Source of the DNA: Bacilli bacterium
GTDB taxonomy: Bacteria > Bacillota_I > Bacilli_A > RF39 > UBA660
Length of the DNA stretch: 10,309 bases
Direction: 5' to 3'
NCBI GenBank assembly: GCA_918219625.1
Contig: CAKJXT010000101.1
Coordinates: 1-10,309, forward strand
Program-made: the position numbers and the translations under genes
Shown: positions 5,935 to 10,309 of the stretch, in pieces
Layout: every line of letters starts with the position of its first letter
Position numbering within the stretch: position 1 is the first letter of the stretch
Notes under the pieces: model-generated
Databases searched by the model: none
What the model saw: only the letters and a program-made list of their open reading frames with translations
Told to the model about the DNA's origin: nothing

Positions 5935-6615
5935 TTAATTCAAACGAAATCTTTTCTTTTTCTTTTGCTTCCCCTTTTTCGATAATACAGAAGTTTCATC
6001 ACTCTCTTCCATATTATCACCATATCTCCACCAATTATTCCAATGCTCATATGGATCTTCACATACTTCTTTTACCGCTTCTTTTAATTGAGGAAATCCA
6101 TCTTTAAATGCTCTTGTACTTAAATATACCTGGTCGATCTCTGCAGCAATATCTCTACCAGCAACAATTTTATTGCAATCTCCAAGTTCTGTAACAAAAA
6201 TTTTTGAAGTTCCCATAATTGACTCTCCATCAGTATCGCTAGCATCTTTTCTATAATCTGAAGTCCCAATTGCGCTCATTTTTTCTGCAACATTAATAAC
6301 ACTAAAACCTCCTTTATAGCTACCTTCACGGCAAATTGTTCTAAATACAAAAGGATCACTAACATTCTTTGGAGATACTTTATATAATAATAATTGCCCA
6401 AGTCTAGGAACATAAATGCCATATATCAATCTTTCACCGGTATACAAAGAATCAGTATTCGTACAACTGATGTCATTAACAATACCAACGAACCAACTTT
6501 GAGATTGATAACCTCTATATACTAGCATTTTTCCCTTCCATGCACCTTTTCCAGGAGAATCTACATTTAAAGCTGCATCCCATTCACAACTAATATCACA
6601 CAAAATAACTTTCAT
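5935..6615 (-). CDS. Uncharacterised 226-aa protein with basic C-terminal tail
   Basis: I do not recognise the family. The start is firm: AGGAGG lies 5 nt before the ATG. There is no signal peptide or membrane segment. The N-terminus is strand-rich with aromatic residues (CDISCEWDAAL, GAWKGKMLVYRGYQSQSWF), a middle part reads GIYVPRLGQLLLYKV, and an acidic Trp-rich stretch follows (EHWNNWWRYGDNMEESDE). The last 14 residues are strongly basic (KKGKQKKKKRFRLN), which could bind nucleic acid or acidic surfaces. It is a single-gene unit with its own promoter and terminator. Base use differs from its neighbours: by hand count 22 of 60 bases are G/C at 6121-6180, against 9 of 60 at 2461-2520 in the Ppx-like gene. 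This hints at separate origin or different constraint. No function is proposed. Confidence 0.8.
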   Translation of the reverse strand: MKVILCDISCEWDAALNVDSPGKGAWKGKMLVYRGYQSQSWFVGIVNDISCTNTDSLYTGERLIYGIYVPRLGQLLLYKVSPKNVSDPFVFRTICREGSYKGGFSVINVAEKMSAIGTSDYRKDASDTDGESIMGTSKIFVTELGDCNKIVAGRDIAAEIDQVYLSTRAFKDGFPQLKEAVKEVCEDPYEHWNNWWRYGDNMEESDETSVLSKKGKQKKKKRFRLN

Positions 6616-6638
6616 AAAAACCTCCTAAACTATTCATT

Positions 6639-6667
6639 ATAATACATTAAAAAACGTTTTTTTGCAA
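6639..6667 (-). promoter_or_regulatory. Sigma-A-type promoter of the 5935-6615 gene, with internal palindrome
   Basis: On the minus strand, TTGCAA (6662-6667) and TATTAT (6639-6644) are separated by 17 bp. A perfect TATAAT overlaps at 6636-6641 with longer spacing. The spacer holds a perfect 14-bp palindrome (AAAAAACGTTTTTT, 6649-6662), a possible operator. Confidence 0.5.
6649..6662. repeat. 14-bp palindrome, possible operator
   Basis: The perfect inverted repeat AAAAAACGTTTTTT lies between the -35 and -10 of the 5935-6615 promoter, where a bound repressor would block RNA polymerase. In such AT-rich DNA a run of A then T can also arise by chance, so the operator role is only suggested. Confidence 0.35.
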
Positions 6668-6695
6668 TAAATTGAAGAAAAATAAATAATAAGTC

Positions 6696-6721
6696 AAAAA
6701 AATCCCGTAAAAAACGAGATT
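6696..6721 (-). terminator. Rho-independent terminator of the LysM/SleC-like operon
   Basis: On the minus strand, 8-bp arms AATCTCGT and ACGGGATT (one wobble pair) with a 5-nt loop are followed by seven T. The stem begins within the TAA stop of the SpoIID-domain gene. Confidence 0.75.
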
Positions 6722-8063
6722 ATCCCTTAGAAAGTTCAACAACCTTTCTCCATAAAAGAGGCCCAACAACACCATTAACATCAAAACCATAATCACTTTG
6801 TAGCTTACGAACAGACTTAAGAGTTAATTCATCAAATATACCATTAACTCTAACACCAGGAATAGACTTATCACGCCGACATATTTCATACAAAAACATC
6901 TGAAATCTTCTAACATCATTTCCAACAGTACCTAAAGTTAAAAAATAATCAGGATATAAGTCATCAATAAACTCTTTATACTCTAAAGGAAAAGGCTCAA
7001 GAATAGTTCTATAAGCATTCTTTAAAACAGTCCAATCAGTATAATCAAACTCCCCAGTTACAGGTAAACCATACTTCTCTTGAAAAGCTTTAACAATGGT
7101 AACAGTATTATTATTATAAATAGAATTAGTTGGAAGACGAGGAATATCAGGATCTAAAAACGCAATCGCATCTAAAAAATAATGAATATAAGAAACCTCA
7201 ATACCAGTATCACCATACTTAAGTAAATCAGTATATAAGAAAGTTGCTTCTTCCTCACTAAGTCCCTCAGAATACAAATCAGATAACTTCTTAACACTAT
7301 TATAAACATACTTAATCTTATACCATGTACCCTTATCAACTACACCAGTAACAGGTAAAGAAAAAATCTCTTGAAATTTCTTAACTGCATCCTCAGTCTC
7401 TTTATCAAAAATACCTAAAGAACCACTAATATCAGGAATAGCAGGATAATTCTTACGAATTCGCCTTAAATCACGTTGAATAGCAAGAACTGGATTACCA
7501 GCATAACCAAGTCCTACTGGACTACCAGGATACCCCTCTTCAACATCTCCAACAGGAGCATCATACTTAATAGAAATATCATTACCATAATAAAACTTTA
7601 ATATATCTAAAGCACTCTTCCCTTGATTAGCTAAACTAACAGTCCCCCATTGAGATAACCCATCACAAGTAGTCTTACGACCATCACAATACCTCGTAAA
7701 ATAAGGCTGTACTTGATCACCCTTAACAACATAATTATCAAAAATATCATTAACAATATCATCAATATTCTCATAAGTAGAACGATTTAGAGTATAAGCC
7801 TGATCATAAATAGGACTAGAAGTAATATCAAAATTATAACCCTTACTTCTATACCACTCATTATAAACACGATTTAAAGCAAAACTAATAATCGCATAAA
7901 TATTAGCTTCCAAACTAGCCCTAGGCCATGTAGGATATATTTCAGAAGCCGCAACATTAGAAATATAATCAGTAAAAGGAATTGTAATATCACGAGCAGC
8001 CTCATCTGGCGCTCCTAAATGAACAGTAATACTATTAGGAATAACCGGATATCTTACAGCCAT
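6720..8063 (-). CDS. sleC-like: SleC-type spore cortex-lytic protein core: SpoIID domain plus three peptidoglycan-binding domains
   Basis: Residues about 28-165 form a SpoIID/LytB-type domain: FTDYISNVAASEIYPTWP with likely catalytic Glu41, FALNRVYNEWYRSKGYNFDIT, then YCDGRKTTCDGLSQWG. SpoIID enzymes are lytic transglycosylases acting on peptidoglycan. Three PG_binding_1-like domains follow at about 185-250, 283-348 and 376-442, each with a kFQ-GLPVTG-D--TW-type core. This order, and the wording of many segments, matches my recollection of clostridial SleC, which degrades spore cortex at germination. SleC begins with an N-terminal regulatory-like domain that is absent here but encoded by the preceding gene, whose stop overlaps this ATG (TAATG). 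No signal peptide is seen, as expected for a protein made in the mother cell and packed around the spore. Start choice rests on the overlap. Confidence 0.88.
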   Translation of the reverse strand: MAVRYPVIPNSITVHLGAPDEAARDITIPFTDYISNVAASEIYPTWPRASLEANIYAIISFALNRVYNEWYRSKGYNFDITSSPIYDQAYTLNRSTYENIDDIVNDIFDNYVVKGDQVQPYFTRYCDGRKTTCDGLSQWGTVSLANQGKSALDILKFYYGNDISIKYDAPVGDVEEGYPGSPVGLGYAGNPVLAIQRDLRRIRKNYPAIPDISGSLGIFDKETEDAVKKFQEIFSLPVTGVVDKGTWYKIKYVYNSVKKLSDLYSEGLSEEEATFLYTDLLKYGDTGIEVSYIHYFLDAIAFLDPDIPRLPTNSIYNNNTVTIVKAFQEKYGLPVTGEFDYTDWTVLKNAYRTILEPFPLEYKEFIDDLYPDYFLTLGTVGNDVRRFQMFLYEICRRDKSIPGVRVNGIFDELTLKSVRKLQSDYGFDVNGVVGPLLWRKVVELSKG

Positions 8064-8464
8064 TAATCCACAACTCCATAACTAATATTAGGTGTCACAT
8101 TAATATTCTGAACAACATAAATATCATCATAAACATTAACCTTATATAAACGACTTTCACCTTCATAAGTAGTATTAATATCATATGTAGAAACAATAGG
8201 AACAATCAAATTATCACTACTCATTCTAGGAACAGGTAAAGTTATCCTTTCAATAACCCCAGACTCATTAGTAACACCCTCAAAAAATATAACCTTATTA
8301 CCACCTATATCCTTAGAAATAACAACAGATAACCCACTAATAGGAACAGCCCCACTAGCAGCATATGCCCTAATCTTTAAAAAACCAACACCAGGATTCT
8401 GATTAATAAAACTCTTATAAAGTTCACTATTTAAAAAATCTTTATCATCAACATTATATGTCAT
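8063..8464 (-). CDS. SleC N-terminal-like (carboxypeptidase-regulatory-like) domain protein
   Basis: The 133-residue protein starts with a short acidic leader and NPGVGFLKIRAYAASGAVPISGLSVVISK. It continues with a beta-rich domain having VTNESGVIERITLPVPR, then a closing strand (YVVQNINVTP). This is the pattern of small Ig-like regulatory domains and resembles the N-terminal region of clostridial SleC (GYL-V, P-I-A-V-V, SG-I--L-LP-P). Here it is a separate protein, followed without a gap by the SpoIID-domain gene. A role as partner, chaperone or spore-surface tether for that enzyme is inferred. The ribosome binding site AGGAGG overlaps the TAG stop of the LysM gene (TAGGAGG), so all three genes are coupled. 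There is no signal peptide or membrane segment. Confidence 0.85.
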   Translation of the reverse strand: MTYNVDDKDFLNSELYKSFINQNPGVGFLKIRAYAASGAVPISGLSVVISKDIGGNKVIFFEGVTNESGVIERITLPVPRMSSDNLIVPIVSTYDINTTYEGESRLYKVNVYDDIYVVQNINVTPNISYGVVD

Positions 8465-8472
8465 AAAACCTC

Positions 8473-9489
8473 CTAAATAATTAAAGTTTGGCCAACACTA
8501 AGTAAATTAGACTTCAAATTATTCTTGCTCTTTATACTATCAACAGTAACACCAAATCTTCTAGCAATACTATATAAATTATCTCCACTCTTAACAACAT
8601 AAATATTACCAGAATTACTAGAACTACTAGAAGGAATAAGTAACTGTTGACCAATACTTAAACTAGTACCAGCTAAATTATTTAAACGAACTATATCACT
8701 AACAGTAACACCAAATCTTCTAGCAATACTATATAAAGAATCACCCCTTTGTACTGTATAAGTACTAGAACCATTTGATGAACCACTAGAACCAGCAGTA
8801 GGAATTAATAACTGTTGTCCTATACTTAAATTATTATTAGATAAATTATTCAAACGAACAATCTCACTAACACTAGTATTATACTTACGAGCAATATTAT
8901 ATAAATTATCACCTGCTTGAACTACATAAGTAATACTAGGAATAACTTCCTCTGGTATTTCAAAATCAGGTCCAAAGCACTCTAAAACCTCACCATCAAC
9001 AACACGGAGTCTTAGTACCTGACCAACACTTAAATTATTATTAGGTAAAACATTATCACTAATAATAGTATCAACACTAATTCCATTATCACGAGCTATA
9101 CTATATAAAGTATCGCCAGGTTTAACAGTATAAGTTATATAATTAGGAGCACTCATTTCATCATAATTATAATAAGTCTCAGGAATTCTTATAACCTGAC
9201 CAACACTTAAATTATTACTCTTTAAATAATTTAAATCAAGAATAGACTGAACAGTAGTATTATACTTACGAGCTATACTATATAAAGTATCTCCGGGTTC
9301 AACTGTATACATAAACATATTGTTTGGATTAACTCCACTTTTCATAGGAATCTTTAAAACAGTACCAACAGGTAAATTACTACCCTTAATACCATTTAAT
9401 TCAGCAAGGTCAGTAACCGAAACACCAAACTGATTACTTATACCATATAAAGTATCACCCTGCTTCACTGTATAAGTTTCATACATCAT
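8473..9489 (-). CDS. Six-LysM-domain protein, probably spore or cell-wall associated
   Basis: Six LysM modules lie at about residues 5-48, 60-103, 119-161, 187-230, 243-286 and 296-338. Each has the V-x-GDtLYsIA...LNnL...LsiGQ-L-IP pattern that binds N-acetylglucosamine glycans of peptidoglycan or chitin-like polymers. Linkers are Ser/Gly/Asn-rich between modules 4-6 and longer and acidic between 3 and 4 (residues 163-186). There is no catalytic domain, signal peptide or membrane segment, so it is a pure binding protein. With the SleC-like genes directly downstream, a spore-coat or cortex location similar to SafA-type LysM proteins is likely but not shown. GAGGTGAT precedes two adjacent ATG codons, and the second (Met2) has the more usual spacing. 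Modules 5 and 6 are nearly identical at DNA level over their cores. Confidence 0.9.
   Translation of the reverse strand: MMYETYTVKQGDTLYGISNQFGVSVTDLAELNGIKGSNLPVGTVLKIPMKSGVNPNNMFMYTVEPGDTLYSIARKYNTTVQSILDLNYLKSNNLSVGQVIRIPETYYNYDEMSAPNYITYTVKPGDTLYSIARDNGISVDTIISDNVLPNNNLSVGQVLRLRVVDGEVLECFGPDFEIPEEVIPSITYVVQAGDNLYNIARKYNTSVSEIVRLNNLSNNNLSIGQQLLIPTAGSSGSSNGSSTYTVQRGDSLYSIARRFGVTVSDIVRLNNLAGTSLSIGQQLLIPSSSSSNSGNIYVVKSGDNLYSIARRFGVTVDSIKSKNNLKSNLLSVGQTLII
8542..8578 (-). repeat. 37-bp direct repeat, copy in LysM module 6
   Basis: These 37 bases are identical to 8701-8737 and encode the start of module 6 (LYSIARRFGVTV). The copies are 159 bp (53 codons) apart, so recombination between them would remove or add one LysM module in frame. 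Confidence 0.85.
8701..8737 (-). repeat. 37-bp direct repeat, copy in LysM module 5
   Basis: This is the second copy of the repeat at 8542-8578, identical over 37 bases and encoding the same LYSIARRFGVTV stretch in module 5. The identity includes third codon positions, which points to recent duplication or gene conversion rather than protein-level selection alone. Confidence 0.85.
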
Positions 9490-9536
9490 ATCACCTCTAT
9501 TTAAAGATATGATTAAAAAAATATTTATTTACAAAT

Positions 9537-10309
9537 TTATACAAATTCATACCTTCTAGCTATGATCCTATCATCAGAACAATACTTAATAACATATTCA
9601 TTGTCTTGCTTACAAATTATTATCCCAATTGTTTTATCATGACTAAGCCTTCTTACATTTTGATCTATATAATTCATATAAACTTGAATTTGGCCTATAT
9701 GTTCTTTCTTTAATTCAGTAATTTTTAATTCAACAACCACATAGCAATTATACTCAATATTAAATAATAACAAATCTATATAATTATATCTGTCGCCTAA
9801 TTTAATTGAGTACTCATTACCAACATAAGTAAAACCATTACCTAATTGTTTTAAAAATTGATCAAGATTATTCAATATAGATTGTTTTAATGCGTATTCT
9901 GATAATTCTTCCATAGATAAACTTGTTTTTATAATTACAGGATTAGGTATTAAATCATTAACATTTAATTGTTCTTTAGTAATCAATTTGTTTTTAGTTG
10001 TATTGCTTAATCTATCATATTCATGATTTTTCATTCTTTCTTGTAATTGTCTTTTAGACAAATTATTCTTCTCACAAATATAAATATAATATATGATTTC
10101 ATCAATATTTTTAATTGTTATTAATTCTCTATAATGACTCCAACTTAATTTTGAACCCAGTGGGTTCAATTTTTCATTGCTAAATACTTCATAAAATTTT
10201 CTCATTCCATATAGTGTTCTATAATTATATTTTCTGCCCACTTCCGCCATAAGTTTTTCAGAATAACTATTAATTATATTCTTGCCATATTCTTTACCAG
10301 CCTCACTTA
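9537..10309 (-). CDS. yhcG-like: DUF1016/YhcG-family PD-(D/E)XK nuclease (5' end outside window)
   Basis: The C-terminal half carries the family's nuclease core. Counting from the internal Met at 10250, YIDLLLF supplies Asp159, VVVELK supplies Glu174 and Lys176, and GQIQVYMNYID supplies Gln187. The N-terminal part matches the DUF1016 helical domain (GRKYNYRTLYGMRKFYEVF...LSWSHYRELI). The frame stays open upstream of that Met to the window edge, reading GKEYGKNIINSYSEKLMAEVG, as expected for the family, so the Met is internal and the gene is truncated by the window. Members are around 340-380 residues and often sit near restriction-modification or other defence genes. No such genes are visible on this side. 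It ends with TAA; no clear terminator separates it from the LysM gene. Confidence 0.85.
   Translation of the reverse strand, partial: SEAGKEYGKNIINSYSEKLMAEVGRKYNYRTLYGMRKFYEVFSNEKLNPLGSKLSWSHYRELITIKNIDEIIYYIYICEKNNLSKRQLQERMKNHEYDRLSNTTKNKLITKEQLNVNDLIPNPVIIKTSLSMEELSEYALKQSILNNLDQFLKQLGNGFTYVGNEYSIKLGDRYNYIDLLLFNIEYNCYVVVELKITELKKEHIGQIQVYMNYIDQNVRRLSHDKTIGIIICKQDNEYVIKYCSDDRIIARRYEFV

Noticed and set aside
8473..9489. CRISPR-like or satellite repeats suggested by recurring sequence blocks
   Set aside because: The repeats are in frame and encode LysM modules at about 53-codon spacing, so they are protein repeats, not a CRISPR array.
9504..9531. Sporulation sigma-E-like promoter (CATATCTT on the minus strand) before the LysM gene
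   Set aside because: It lies only about 14 nt from the ATG, so the transcript would begin in or next to the ribosome binding site. The -35 is also weak. The real promoter of this operon was not found.
1..10309. Mollicute-type genetic code (UGA = Trp)
   Set aside because: TGA ends several genes here and Trp codons are TGG, so the standard bacterial code applies despite the very low GC.

Overview
This is a very AT-rich window from what is most likely a spore-forming, anaerobic, low-GC Bacillota (Clostridia-type) chromosome. Every recognisable gene is on the minus strand. Strong AGGAGG-type ribosome binding sites, A/T-only promoters and hairpin-plus-T terminators fit that group. TGA works as a stop here (ends of the 122-904, 2984-3832 and 4471-5238 genes), so this is not a UGA=Trp Mollicute. 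The germination cluster resembles clostridial SleC.

The layout, read in the direction of transcription from high to low coordinates, is as follows. (1) 10309-9537: a DUF1016/YhcG-type PD-(D/E)XK nuclease whose 5' end lies outside the window. (2) 9489-6720: a three-gene set made of a six-LysM protein, a small SleC N-terminal-like domain protein, and a SpoIID plus triple peptidoglycan-binding-domain protein. The last two look like the two halves of a SleC-type spore-cortex lytic enzyme carried as separate overlapping genes. A terminator follows. (3) 6615-5935: a single-gene unit with its own promoter and terminator, encoding an unrecognised protein with a very basic tail and visibly higher GC. 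(4) 5840-3902: an operon of two HAD hydrolases and a peptide deformylase paralogue, from an extended -10 promoter to a terminator. (5) 3832-989: an operon with an adenylosuccinate-synthetase-family gene, a Ppx/GppA-family protein, a small membrane-anchored protein and a VOC protein, ending at a strong hairpin terminator. (6) 904-122: an unrecognised protein with a possible nuclease-like core.

The most notable object is the synthetase. It is not an ordinary PurA. The catalytic Asp of the GDEGKGK loop is Ser (GSCGKGK). It carries VTSR and TTVTKK-(I)RR segments and would be about 358 residues long if intact. These traits match phage PurZ, the 2-aminoadenylosuccinate synthetase of the diaminopurine (Z) DNA pathway. 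As printed, the gene is broken into 282- and 75-codon frames at an A8 tract. Losing one A would fuse them into a continuous PurZ-like protein, so the break may be a sequencing error, a recent mutation, phase variation or transcriptional slippage. Its co-transcribed Ppx/GppA-like partner and the adjacent HAD/deformylase operon make an unusual neighbourhood. No other Z-genome genes (DatZ, MazZ or a DpoZ-type polymerase) are visible in the window.
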